Part shown: positions 22,879 to 33,194 of the stretch, one piece after another
Numbering within the stretch: position 1 is the stretch's first letter
Layout: each line of letters begins with the position of its first letter
Source: Nectonema munidae
Taxonomy: Eukaryota; Nematomorpha; Nectonematoida; Nectonematidae
Length of the DNA: 64,000 nucleotides
Assembly (NCBI GenBank): GCA_030549495.1
Contig: JAUIRK010000756.1
Location: forward strand, 26,014 to 90,013
Direction: 5' to 3'
The notes under the pieces: generated by a model
What the model saw: only the letters and a program-made list of their open reading frames with translations
What the model was told of the DNA's origin: nothing
The model's database searches: none
Program-made: the position numbers and the translations under genes

Positions 22879-23055
22879 GACGAAGTCGGCGGATGAAGAA
22901 GAGGGTTCGTTTATATTCGATATAGCTTGTAGGCGTTTCCATTCAAAAATGAAGGAGTGAAGTAGTTTTCTTTTACTTTTAATTCCTTTAGCAGAGCAAA
23001 TTGAGTCAACCAAATCGCAATAATCACAAAATTTTACTTTGCTAGCAATCGACAT
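22879..23055 (-). CDS. LIG4: LIG4 exon 1 with start codon
   Basis: ATG at 23053-23055 begins MSIASKVKFCDYCDLVDSIC, then SAKGIKSKRKLLHSFIFEWK and RLQAISNINEPSSSSADFV, 59 codons. Human LIG4 reads [37 protein letters not shown]. The start is about eight residues shorter than the human N-terminus before the conserved block, which is plausible. The donor is placed at GTC|GTAATT (22879/22878) because the frame beyond it loses similarity and because this phase 0 end joins exon 2 (DNSIYPVMRL) to restore the human DSFYPAMRL block. The exact donor is the least certain of the gene. Confidence 0.85.
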
Positions 23056-23059
23056 TCAT

Positions 23060-24150
23060 TTGAACCTTTCAAATTGATCTAATGATGAAGTAGAAAATAA
23101 TTATTAAATTTCAATTAGATAAAATAAATTTTTTTAAATCCTATGTGGATCTCAATGAAATAAAAAGGAGTTCATACAGGAACATTCAAATTGTTCTCTC
23201 CAAATTCTTCGAACAAAAGTTGAAATTTATGTAAATAGAGAAATAAAATTTGGTATATTGATATTAGAAAATTGAAAACAAATTATTTGTAGAAAAAGAA
23301 TTCTATAATACTTCTTATATTTAAGTAAAGCTTTTTATGACGATACTACACAAATTCTTTAATCTGATTGGATAAAAATTTTGAGAAATAAATGTTCACT
23401 ATTGAAATAGATTGAAAAAAATTGGATCTAATTGGTGGAAAAACTAAAACATTCATTAAATTCTTTCATTATTGTACATACTCATGAATTTCTACATTCT
23501 GCATAAGCACACTGTACTTCTCTCTTTTTTAACAAATCTTCACAATTGTTTCCTTCAAACATTGCTCATAATATTTTACAATAAAGATGTTTTACCCAGT
23601 CCCTCATATACTACATATAGAGCTGAAAAACTAAATCTATGCATTCGCCATGGCGAATATAAATCATAACTTTTTCCCAAGTTTGGCGAAACCATTTAAC
23701 TTCAATTATGTAAATGTATCTGTTTTATTTCGTTAATATATATATAACTATCAAATATAACTTTGCTTGACGAATTCTAGAGTGAGCTACAGTGTTTGCA
23801 GCCTCAAAATAAAACGTGAGTGTGTTAGAGAGCCTCCGTGGAGGTGATGAAGAAAATTTCATCTGTACCCTAAATGCTCGAAAAGCTTTCCATATACGAT
23901 TAAAAATCATAGCGCGGAGCTTTGAGTCCAAATTACTCATCCGTATTAGAGGCCTGGATTATATACTCACAAATAGGAAAGAATAGTTGCGCCTATCGCT
24001 ACAGACGCCTACATAAGCCTAATAACATCTCATTGTCTGCATATAAATAGAAATAAATCCAGTCTCCACTCTCAAACAAAAATATTAAATCTCTTAATGT
24101 GACTTAAATAAGGAAAAAGCCTAAAGTTTAGAGTCAAGTAGCTCAAGTAC
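23060..24150. other. Region upstream of LIG4
   Basis: This is the likely LIG4 promoter side (minus strand). No TATA box or other promoter element stands out in AT-rich DNA. A 71-codon minus frame at 23725-23940 begins MSNLDSKLRAMIFNRIWKAF and runs into AATAAA directly at its stop. It is compositionally protein-like, but I do not recognise it. Confidence 0.3.
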
Positions 24151-24159
24151 CTTTTAGTA

Positions 24160-24950
24160 ACCTTTTTGGTGATTACCTGGCCACGTGGCTTCATTAAGGC
24201 GGGGTGTGTTTGCGGGTAAAGGGCGGTAATGTAGTCGTTTATATTCGTCAGAGTAGAAATAAATGGGAAGTTGTTTGGTAACAAAACAGCTTTTGGAGGA
24301 AGATTATTGGAAAGAAGATAGATTATAGTCGGAAACGTAGTTTTGCTTAACAGTTTTCAAATATGGTTGTAGTCATCCAATCGTTTTTGAAAGGCATTAG
24401 CATGGAAATCCTGTTGACATAATGAAAAGACCAAGGCTTTACAAACTTGCGAGGGGTTTCAATTTCACCAGTCTGGTTGCATAACTACACTGGTCTTTGA
24501 AAGTTTTATAGCATGCAGCACGATCTTTTTTACTCCTGAGAGCATACGTCGAATACGGAAATATGGATAAGCAAGTGCAGTTCCAACACTGTTGACCTGA
24601 TCTGGACACAAGTCATGCTAATATTTGTGTAAGCTTAAAGTGTTCGCGCAAATTCGGTAGCTGCGATCTTGTCTACATATTTGGACTAGCAAATAAGTGT
24701 TGTGAATACGATACAGCGCTGTCTATTGAAGCGTTGAATGCAACTTTTACTGTCGGGGCCAGAAACGGTGAGTAAAAGGAAGGTCAACAGCTTAAAAAGT
24801 AGCTTAGAAAGTTTTGAGTTTTTACGATTGAGCATAAATAATGGAACCTTAGTGGTGTGGCCGCACTGGTTACCTGTTCTACCCAGTTGTACATGGCGTG
24901 GCCTAGGTGTGAGTCAGTTCAAGATCTTCGATTGGGCTTGAATACTGTGA
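24160..24950. other. GC-richer unrecognised region
   Basis: This 0.8-kb stretch is visibly less AT-rich than its surroundings and has moderately open frames on both strands. One is a minus frame with LPNNFPFISTLTNINDYI followed by ALYPQTHPALMKPRG, ending at a GTAATC donor-like site. Another is a plus frame with FGSCDLVYIFGLANKCCEYD ending at a GTGAGT donor-like site near 24770. No family could be named. It could be an old transposon or exons of an unrecognised gene. Confidence 0.3.
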
Positions 24951-25839
24951 ACTCGTTTATCAAGTTACAGTTTGTAGAAGGGATGCACATTTTTATATAT
25001 TTTTTTTATTAACAGTTTCTTGTATCATATTTAGATGAGCTTTTATGCATAACTTGCTTAAACAAACTCATTTTTAAGATATCTTTAAAAAAGTTCACCC
25101 ATGAGCTTCAATTTTTAAACTATATAATCAACTGACACTGTTGCAGAATTATATCCTATTCTGTTTGTGTTGGTTGGGAATTTAGAGAGTTTTTACATTA
25201 GAGAATGTTAGTGTATCAGGGAATAAAAATGAAAAAAGTCTGAATATACCTTGAAACAAATTATAACAATTAACAGTAAAAATTATCTTAGGGTAGAGTG
25301 GTGAGGGGATTAAAACACATTATTAGATTTTGACGGCAAATAATATGTCATTAAAAAAAGCTTTGATTATTCAAAGGAACAAGGAGAAATAGAGGATAAA
25401 TTTAGTGCCTGTTAAAGAAGAATCACTAGCCAGCAGAACTGATTGCAACTCAATGAGCAGATTATTATTGGTCGGTAACGGTTTTTTCAGAAATCAATTA
25501 AAGCAGAAAGGAGAGAGTGACAGAATTATCAAACTTTGGTGATACTACTGAAAAGAGATAAACTTTTTTTCCCAATCATTTCAAAGTAAGCAATACGATC
25601 CATGCATGAAAAAGTGTATGACAAATGTTCAAACAGAAGAAAATTTGAACAAAATTAGAATGGTTCGATGTCATCAGAGTTCAATGTGAATGGCACAATG
25701 CTGATGACAAAATGAAGTACTACTTGTAACTCTCCAAAGCAAGGCCACAGTAAGCTATTCAACGGGCAAAGCTGCAAACAATCACACTGTCCATACTTCT
25801 GTTCTGAAACTTAAACCTCCATAGTTTTATCTAATCAAA

Positions 25840-26112
25840 CACTCATGGATACTGAGAGTGACTCTGGAGCAGAAGAGATTGAAGAGTACAACTATGGTGA
25901 AAATGAAAGAGATGACCAAAATAATGGCCTTTACACCTCCACAAGAAAGCACAACAAAAAAAGCAATAGCTATGAGACTTGTAATGGGAACCAACCTTTC
26001 TACAAAAAAAAAATTAAAAATCTGCAAACAGTTGTCAGAAGAGGGCATCGATATTCCAGAGCCTAGTCAACAAGGATTTACAAAGCACTCTTCACGAAAG
26101 CTGGTGAAATAA
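25840..26112 (+). other. Unrecognised transposon-like open frame
   Basis: Two overlapping plus frames, 73 and 84 codons. The longer has a lysine/threonine-rich start and then STKKKLKICKQLSEEGIDIP followed by EPSQQGFTKHSSRKL. This resembles proteins I vaguely remember from repetitive families in marine invertebrates, but I cannot name one. A frame shift between the acidic start (DTESDSGAEEIEEYNYGENE) and the basic part suggests decay. Confidence 0.3.
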
Positions 26113-26137
26113 AGAAACACTAATCGATACCCTACAT

Positions 26138-27720
26138 CAGAGTTTCTCAAACTGGGTTGCACGCATTTATTTTTTTATTATCAAAAATTAATTTGATTGG
26201 TAAGAATATTTTTCAAGATTTTAACGATGAATTAATGTTAAGAAATAATATGAATTAATTTTTTCGATTTTTTTATCTTTTTATGATTTTTAGGTTATGT
26301 TTAGATTTTTTAATTGTTTATGAACTCAATACCAAAAAAAGACAATATGATGAGAGCTACATTCAATTTGGCAATACACTTCTCAATAAAAATAGCATAG
26401 ATTTCCCTCAGTGTGTAATATGTCACAAAGTTTTATTTATCAGTGGAGTGCATGAAGCGTGCTATTTTGAAACGCCATTTAAATAGCTGCCATCCAAATT
26501 TCAACAGCAAAAATATTGCATTTTTCAAGCAAAAATAAGAGTTTAAAAAACACGTTTTTATTCTTGACGACCTCTTATCTTATTCAGTTTAATGAAGCCG
26601 GCTTATGTGCATCTTACATGGTATCATTAAGAATAGCACAGGAAGGAAAGCCCCATAAAATTTGAGAGAAATTGATAGTTCCTTGTTGTAAAGACATAAT
26701 AAGTTGTCTCATTGGAAGTGACTCTGCTCAGGTTTCATCAATACCTCTTTTAAATGATTCTGTTCATCGACGAATAGCAGATATGTCTGATGATGTCAAG
26801 CAGCATGTAATTACAGAAATAAAAGATTCTACTTTCGGAAATTTTGCAATTCAGCTTGATGAGTCGATTGATACTGCTTCATGTGTTCAACTTCTTGTAT
26901 TTGTAAGAAAGTAGGATTAAGTTGGGGAATCGTATGTGCAATCACAACCGACGGAGCACCAGCAATGCTCGGCCATCGTTCAAGTTTTCGAGGAAGTGAC
27001 TTCTGAAATAAAACATCTTCATTACATGTTGCATCGATATGCGTTGGCATCAAAAACTCTTCCATCTGATTTAAAATCAAGAATTTTTTCACTCTTGTGC
27101 CAGGAATTTGGAAGCAACAAAGAAAATGTACTCCTTCACACTGAAGTTCGCTGGTTGTCGAAGGGAAATGTATTAGGGATGAATCACTGAAAAAAGAACT
27201 TACTGAATTCTTCATGCGAGATAACAAGTTGAAGTCAATGGAATTTGCAAGAAAACTACCAGACAACCAATGGCTTCAAAAGCTTGCCTATTTAACTGAT
27301 ATTTTTTCACGTTTAAATTCATTTAATTTGTCACTTTAAGGTAGGTTTATAACTGTGATTGATTTCATTGAGAAACTGAGTTCTATTCTTAAACTTTGGG
27401 AAGAAAGGATTGAAAATAGAAATTTTACTGTTTGAACATCTTAGCGAAATGCTTGATAAAAGAGAATATAAAGAAAAACTAGAAATTATGAAGCTTGTTA
27501 AATCCCTTTAACAGCTTTACAGATTGAGCTTCATGCTTTTTTTCCAGAGATAAATGAGATTGAATCGAAATCCTTTTAGCATGGATGTTAATCTTCTCTC
27601 AGAACATATGCAAGAAAAATTTTTAGAGATGGTAAAGGACTCTACTGCAAAAGATGCATTTAAAACACATTCTCTCAAAACATCCTGGTCTAAGATGTTC
27701 CTTTAGCACCGATAATATTT
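26138..27720 (+). mobile_element. ZBED5-type hAT fossil with left terminal repeat
   Basis: CAGAGTTTCTCAAACTGGGT at 26138 is a typical hAT end. The plus frames then give a BED finger (KKRQYDESYIQFG, then PQCVICHKVLFISG), RRIADMSDDVKQHVITEIK, FAIQLDESIDTASCVQLLVF (catalytic aspartate), WGIVCAITTDGAPAMLGHRS with the second conserved aspartate, LLHTEVRWLSKGNVL, and a C-terminal region with SKSFSMDVNLLSEHMQEKFL. The order is complete for this hAT clade, with at least four frame shifts or stops and no right terminal repeat. The flank 26130-26137 (CCCTACAT) has no visible partner. Confidence 0.82.
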
Positions 27721-28070
27721 ATTTAAAAAAAGGGAATCTTAAACGTCAAAAACAGGAAGAAACGTTGTTGTTCGTATCCTATTTAACTTGTTCATAGCCA
27801 AATGATATTTGTACTCCATAGGTGTAAGTTATCTTACATCAACATTCAAAGCGTATTAAAAGTAAGACACTTTTAATATTTTTTGTCTTTTGCATGTTAA
27901 TTTTACTAGGTTATGTAGAGCTTTATTTTTTGAAGGTAAGTTTCCATTGTATACGAATAAATATTTTAACCTTTTTCATGCCACTCATAAAATATAAGTA
28001 CATTTTTTTTAATTTTATTTTATATAAAAAGGATAGAATTTTTTTCTAGAAATTAGTTTGATTTTATACG

Positions 28071-30197
28071 AGTGTTCCATGTGGGAACACTATAAGGATT
28101 AGTGCAAAATGCAAAATAAAAAAAAGTTTATTTTTTATGATATAAATCAAAATACTTAGAGCCTTTATCAGCATGAAGACGAATTTGGCACTTAGAACAC
28201 ATTATACGTGTATTTTTTAAACAAACTTTACATCTTCCTTGGGTAGTAGAAACTTTAGTGTGATCGATGTCATCAAATCGTATATCTGGTGCTAAGTCTA
28301 CTTTTTTTCCATTTTTATTTTTAGGATGTTTCGTATTTAGTAAGCATAAAGTAATGCTTCTTCTAAATTCTAAGTGAGACCATTTTTCTTTAGAGTGCAA
28401 CTTGCAATAAAACAACCAAGCAGAAACTCTTGATACATTCAAAGAATGTACAAACAAAGGCCATTACCATTTTTTTCCACAAATCATTGGCCTATATGAG
28501 GATGATCAAAAACGTCTACTCCTCCCATACCTAGATTATACATTTTAATTAATGGGAGTTTTTATAGTAACGCGTCCTTGTTTTTTAATTCTTCAGAATG
28601 ATGTACCAAGAGAACTGTGTTCCATAAAGTTGCTACCAATTAAAACTTCAGAATTATCATTCCATTTACAAAAATAAACATCGCCATCACAACAATAATC
28701 AAATTCTCCACGTAATTTTTATTTTTGAGACATAGCTCGCATGCATCTGTTTTTTCTTACTGTTCCAATTGCTTTAGAGCATTTTGAGTTTTCAATTCCT
28801 TTAAAAGTTGATAACTTGTAAAAAAATTATCGAAGTAAAAGACATGGTTTTCTATATTAGATAAAACTTTTACTGTTATGGTCTTATGCAAAACACGTAT
28901 TCTTTCACATTCCCTCAACAACAATGTTAAAAGTCACTTTCTCTACAATGGCCTATGCAAATAATTAAATATTTACATAGGTTCCTATTCTTTCAGTGGA
29001 ACACTGTTTTATGCGAAAGGCTCTTCATTTCCATACCTATTTTACAAGATATGTCGATAGTATAAATAGGTGCAGATTTTCTTATATATCATCACTTCTT
29101 TCCTCCTTTCCTCAATAAATTGTTTTCTTTACCATTTTGCTCTGTAAAAACATAACATTTACCTTTTCAATCATTTCATTTACAACAGTTGCTCCAAGAC
29201 CCCCTTTTCTTTTTTCATTGTTTTTTTTCGCAATATATTTTCAGAAAATATAGATAGCCGTCGGAACTGCAGAGACACCAAATCTTGTAACCAAATCGAA
29301 CAGGCTTTCTTTTGATAAACATTTTTGAACTATGTCTTCCAAAATATGGTACCAAACTTTCGTCGATGCTCAAATTTGAGTGAAAAATTCCAAATTGAAA
29401 GATTTATTTAAATCATCGAATAATGGTCTCACTTTAGACATTTTGTCATTCGGGTCTAAATTCCTGTTATCATTGAAGTGCAAATTTTGTTTTATTTTTA
29501 AATTTTTATTTCTACTCATTGTTTGAGATACTAATTGAACTCCCAAGTCTGGTTGATTAGACCAATAATCTTGCTCACTTGGAAGTATATGATACCCAGA
29601 TAGCAATACAATACCCAAAAAATTAAGAATATCTTGCTCGGTAAGCTGAAAAGAATAATCATTATTATCACGCATTGCAAATACTTTTGTTTGATAAGTT
29701 ATATTTTCAACTATTTCTTTTATAAAAAACAGATTCCAAAGTTAAAAAGGAGTCTTGTCATGATATAAACAGCATAAATCGTTGACATCTTCAGAAAAAG
29801 TATTCAATAAAGAACCCTGAAAACATTCTGTTTTTCCCATTTAACAGCTGGGAATTTAGATTTCTTTTTACTTGGTTTCGTGACTTCATTATCGTATGAA
29901 TCATCAGAAAAAACTTTCTTCCAAATTTGCGTTAATATTTTCAGATTCGCTATCACAATCTGAATTTGGAAGATCTGGTGGGAGTACCACGATATCTTGA
30001 GTTTTATTAAAAAATCCAAGGTGATCAAAAGCATCATCAAGTAAAGGAAAAGAAGACATTTTAAAAGTATAAACTAAAGTACAAATTCTAAAATTAGAAC
30101 AAAAAAAGTTTAAAATATAATAAAACTTAAAATTTAAAAATATTATAAATTTTTTTTTATTTGTATAAAGACTGCGAGTGTTCCCATATGGGAACAT
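28071..30197 (-). mobile_element. piggyBac fossil 2 with palindromic ends
   Basis: ATG at 30057-30059 starts MSSFPLLDDAFDHLGFF with an acidic N-terminus (SDCDSESENINANLEES). The frame then reads FPAVKWEKQNVF, ITEQ-like helices, DYWSNQPDLGVQLVSQTMSR and IKQNLHFNDNRNLDPND with KMSKVRPLFDDLNKSF, the piggyBac core signature. The C-terminus (28457-28128) ends in a cysteine-rich domain, RCKVCLKNTRIMCSKCQIRL, and stop. The catalytic middle (28460-29370) is broken in several places. Near-palindromes AGTGTTCC-ATGT-GGGAACACT (28071-28091) and AGTGTTCCCATATGGGAACA (30177-30196) bracket the gene and may be transposase-binding sites. TTAA duplications are not clear. Confidence 0.8.
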
Positions 30198-30497
30198 AAA
30201 TTTTAAGTTTTAATTTTTAACAATTTTTTTTATATAAACGCAATATTCTTATATATATACATTATAAAAATATTTAAAAAAATTATAATAGCTTTTTTTT
30301 GTTTAAAATTGAGGAACAAAGTAAGTGTACTTAGTAAGTAAAAAAATCAAAATTTGACCCATTCTTAGAAAAATAAAAAAATAAAATTTAATAAATGAAT
30401 TTTATTTTTATATTAGGAACTATCAATATATGAAAAAAAGTAAAAAAAAATTATTAAAGAATACAAACATGCTATTTTTTTCATTGTTTTAGATATC

Positions 30498-30515
30498 TTC
30501 CCACATGAGAACACT
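30498..30515. repeat. Third copy of the piggyBac-associated palindrome
   Basis: TTCCCACATGAGAACACT repeats, with two changes, the TTCCCATATGGGAACA palindrome found at both ends of piggyBac fossil 2. It lies 300 bp beyond the right copy, so it may be the true outer end of that element or the stub of a second one. Confidence 0.45.
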
Positions 30516-30701
30516 GGCATGAAAATGGTAACCTTATTTTCTATTTCAAAATAAATCATTGCTTTTTAATTATAATTCGGATTGAAAAAATGACAGTATA
30601 CTTTTTTCGTAGAGTTGATTATAAAAATTCTTTAAATATATATTGAGAAGTAATAGCATCAATTTTTGTGTGTCTACTATAGGAAACATTTGAAAGATAT
30701 T

Positions 30702-30707
30702 TTTATT
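30702..30707 (-). terminator. Candidate polyadenylation signal for the cyclophilin-40-like gene
   Basis: On the minus strand AATAAA lies about 170 nt beyond the stop codon of the cyclophilin-40-like frame. In DNA this AT-rich such hexamers are frequent, so the assignment is tentative. Confidence 0.3.
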
Positions 30708-30878
30708 AAATTAAAAAGATATAAAGTAGGAATTTATGTATCAATTCCTGGAAATTGCGCAAAATTAAAAATAAGAAAGAATAAAAAATATAATAAAATT
30801 GATGTCATAAAAAGTTAGAAAGTAAAAATATAAAGAGCAAGACAACTTAGATGGAATGACTTGAAGGTAGGAAAAGAA

Positions 30879-31964
30879 CTAACTTAACTTATATGCTTTA
30901 ATTTCACCCTTTATAGCAAGGATTTCATAAGAGATGGATTTTTGATTCGGATTCTTATTATAAGCGGTTTCCAAGTCAAGAAGAGCACTGTCATAGTCAC
31001 CATTAGCGTGGTGTGACTTACCACGGATATAAAATGCACGAGCGTTCTGTGGATCCAAGTCGATGCACTCATTACAGTCTTCTATACAGCTCGTATATAA
31101 TTTTAACTTAAGCTTACACATTGCACTTTTTAGTAGGCACTGCGTCACTAAACCCAGCATCTCCATCGAAATATCTTCAGTGAATGAAGCAGAACCATAA
31201 AGCTGACCATTATTAAGGAATGAAAGATAACGCAGACTTTTGGAGTATTTACAAATCGCTATACTATATTTTCTGAGCTTAGCCAGATAATTAGCACTGT
31301 TGAATATATCTTGAGCAATAGAAAACAACGTTTGACGTGATATCTTCGCTACACCCTCTTTTGTATTTTCGAAGTCTTCAGGAAAATCAAAAAAATGATC
31401 GTAAGTGTCTTGATAGTGACTATCAATGTACTTACCCAATTCAAATTCTTTTAAAATACCACAGGACAGAATGGTGTACATGTTTTGCAGTGTCGTGTTT
31501 TTGATATTTTGAAAAGAAAAGAGCTTTTCAAGGCCACGAAGGACTGAGCCAATGACTATGAAATGCGGATCTAAATCATGACTAGGATAAAGTGTTATGG
31601 CAAACTTACTTCGATCCAAGGGAGAAATGGAGAGTAGGCCGACTCTATCGTGGAAGCCTTCACAAAAATCGCTTGTTAAAGAAGAAGGCTGTGATGTAGA
31701 ATAAACATTTTTATTACTTTGAGAAGAGAGGGCACACTGTGTTGAAAACATTAGGTATTTTAAATTAGAAGTATTGAAGCAAGTTGCAGTCGCTCCTTTC
31801 CAATGAGGCGTTTGGCATAGGATGACAAAGTTATTGGAGAGTGATATGGTATGGGGTCCTGTTCTAACTTGACGCAATGAGGATGTGTACATCCTAAGAA
31901 TAACTTTGCTAGCCTCAGTTTCCTTCTCATGTGTGCCTATGTCAAAATAAATATACTTTGACAT
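30879..31964 (-). CDS. Cyclophilin-40-like protein with degenerate isomerase domain
   Basis: A single open frame of 361 codons, about the length of cyclophilin 40 (PPID, 370). Residues 4-175 follow a cyclophilin fold (YIYFDIG, HDRVGLLSIS, SKFAITLYPSHDLD, HFIVIGSVLRGLEKLF, YTILSCGILKE), then FFDFPEDFEN as in PPID HPDFPEDADI. Three TPR repeats follow: about 211-247, 270-303 (CKLKLKLYTSCIEDCNECID) and 306-339 (NARAFYIRGKSHHANGDYD). PPID is an Hsp90 co-chaperone with prolyl isomerase activity. By remembered alignment, the catalytic arginine of FHRII, the FxMxQGGDF block and the second F of QFFI are absent here, and several Hsp90-clamp residues are changed. No introns are needed. It may be a diverged paralogue, a retrocopy under selection or a young pseudogene. 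It sits between a piggyBac and a Tigger-like element. Confidence 0.85.
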   Translation of the reverse strand: MSKYIYFDIGTHEKETEASKVILRMYTSSLRQVRTGPHTISLSNNFVILCQTPHWKGATATCFNTSNLKYLMFSTQCALSSQSNKNVYSTSQPSSLTSDFCEGFHDRVGLLSISPLDRSKFAITLYPSHDLDPHFIVIGSVLRGLEKLFSFQNIKNTTLQNMYTILSCGILKEFELGKYIDSHYQDTYDHFFDFPEDFENTKEGVAKISRQTLFSIAQDIFNSANYLAKLRKYSIAICKYSKSLRYLSFLNNGQLYGSASFTEDISMEMLGLVTQCLLKSAMCKLKLKLYTSCIEDCNECIDLDPQNARAFYIRGKSHHANGDYDSALLDLETAYNKNPNQKSISYEILAIKGEIKAYKLS

Positions 31965-31999
31965 AATTATTCACACATAATGGCATGGGGAAGAAAAAT

Positions 32000-33190
32000 T
32001 CCTTTTTGATATCATTACTGAAAAAATAGCATGAATGCAGATTTTCCAAGCTTTTTAGTATAAATTCTGCAAACAAAGAAACTTTTAATTTAGGATAAAC
32101 ACATTTTCATAAAACATTGTTAAAATATAGCAAGCAAATTATTTGTAATACAATGATAGCATTGTTTAACCAAAGTAGCCGTATAAATTAAAAAAAATCT
32201 AAAAAAAAATTTCAGAAAACTCAGGAGAGGGGAATGAAATAAAAGAATCAAAAAGAGTGCGAAATATTGAAAATCTATTATATACTTTTGTTTTCTAGAT
32301 ATTATATACGTAGTATAGCTACAATGATTTTTTAATGATTAAAAAAATTGAAGGAACTGGAGCCCGAGACTAAAATATTTCTGCTCCGGAGAGGGAGCTA
32401 GACCATTTTTTTCTGGCTCTGAAACGCTGATTTTAATCCTATTAACATTTTACTAACCATAAATCGTGCGTGAAAATGTGTGAATTGATACCATGTATGA
32501 TCTCTATTATTGTATTCACGACTGACTCGACTATAAGGCTATGAAACAAATTGAGGCTGTTTTTAAATGAAAAAAACCTCGACTTATATTCAAATATATA
32601 CAGTAATTTCTTTGTTCGCTTCTTTGAACTCGGTTAAACAAAATTTCAAGCCACCGAGTCGACAAATAATGAAATATTTTGTTTCTATTTTCAAATAAAG
32701 CTTTGAGATATACTCCAGTATCTTTTTATTTCAACTTTTTTTGAATTTTTTTGAGTTCAGTTTCTTCAAAGACACTTTCTTCAAATTAATTTATGAAACA
32801 AAACTTGCCTCAACCATATAGAAGATAAAAGTCAATTAAAGATTTAACAGGTGCAATTAATGTTGAGCTTATCAAAATTTGTTCATTAAAACCTCCCATC
32901 GAATATATTCTCCCATTGATCATTTTAGTTTTAAGTTTTCATAAGGTTTCTTTTTTTTATCAAACTTTATATAGTTTAAAACATTTTTACAGGATTTAAA
33001 ATTTCTTTAATCATAAAAATCGATATCCTTTGTTTAACAAAAACAGTCATTGCTATACAAAATATTATGTATCTTCGTTATTAGAATCTTTACTTGTTTT
33101 AATTAGTAGCATTCTGATTCTTTTTAACTTATCTTTGCTTAATGGAGTTTTTAACTAAATTAGGATAGAAGTTGAAGTATTCATTTGTGA
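32000..33190. other. AT-rich spacer upstream of the cyclophilin-40-like gene
   Basis: No coding block or repeat recognised. The promoter of the minus-strand gene should lie near 31970-32200, but no motif is distinctive. Confidence 0.4.
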
Positions 33191-33194
33191 AATA

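Larger units (their letters stand above)
4023..23055 (-). other. LIG4: DNA ligase IV gene body, 5' half (eight exons)
   Basis: DNA ligase IV seals double-strand breaks in non-homologous end joining, acting in the nucleus with XRCC4. Eight exons aligned by eye to the remembered human protein follow its order without gaps, and all seven intron phases agree (0, 0, 0, 1, 0, 2, 1), leaving phase 2 at the last donor. The joined product is about 414 residues; human LIG4 is 911. Visible are the N-terminal helical DNA-binding domain (residues 1 to about 230), adenylation motif KYDGER with the nucleophilic lysine near residue 275 (human K273), LDGEM and CVFDIL. Motifs IV to VI, the OB fold and BRCT repeats are missing and presumably lie left of position 1. 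Introns are 1.6-3.5 kb. Those between exons 1-2, 4-5, 5-6 and 7-8 carry transposon remnants, and the one between exons 6 and 7 carries a tRNA-like fragment and a palindromic repeat. Confidence 0.9.

Noticed and set aside
22748-22942. 64-codon minus frame overlapping LIG4 exon 1 in another frame
   Set aside because: The frame with the LIG4 N-terminal similarity is the one starting at 23055; this one has no similarity.
25827-26048. Hydrophobic 73-codon minus frame
   Set aside because: Antisense to the charged plus frame; hydrophobicity follows from complementing acidic and lysine codons.
26829-27266. 145-codon minus-strand frame
   Set aside because: Antisense shadow of the hAT transposase at 26138-27720, whose plus-strand reading has the family motifs.
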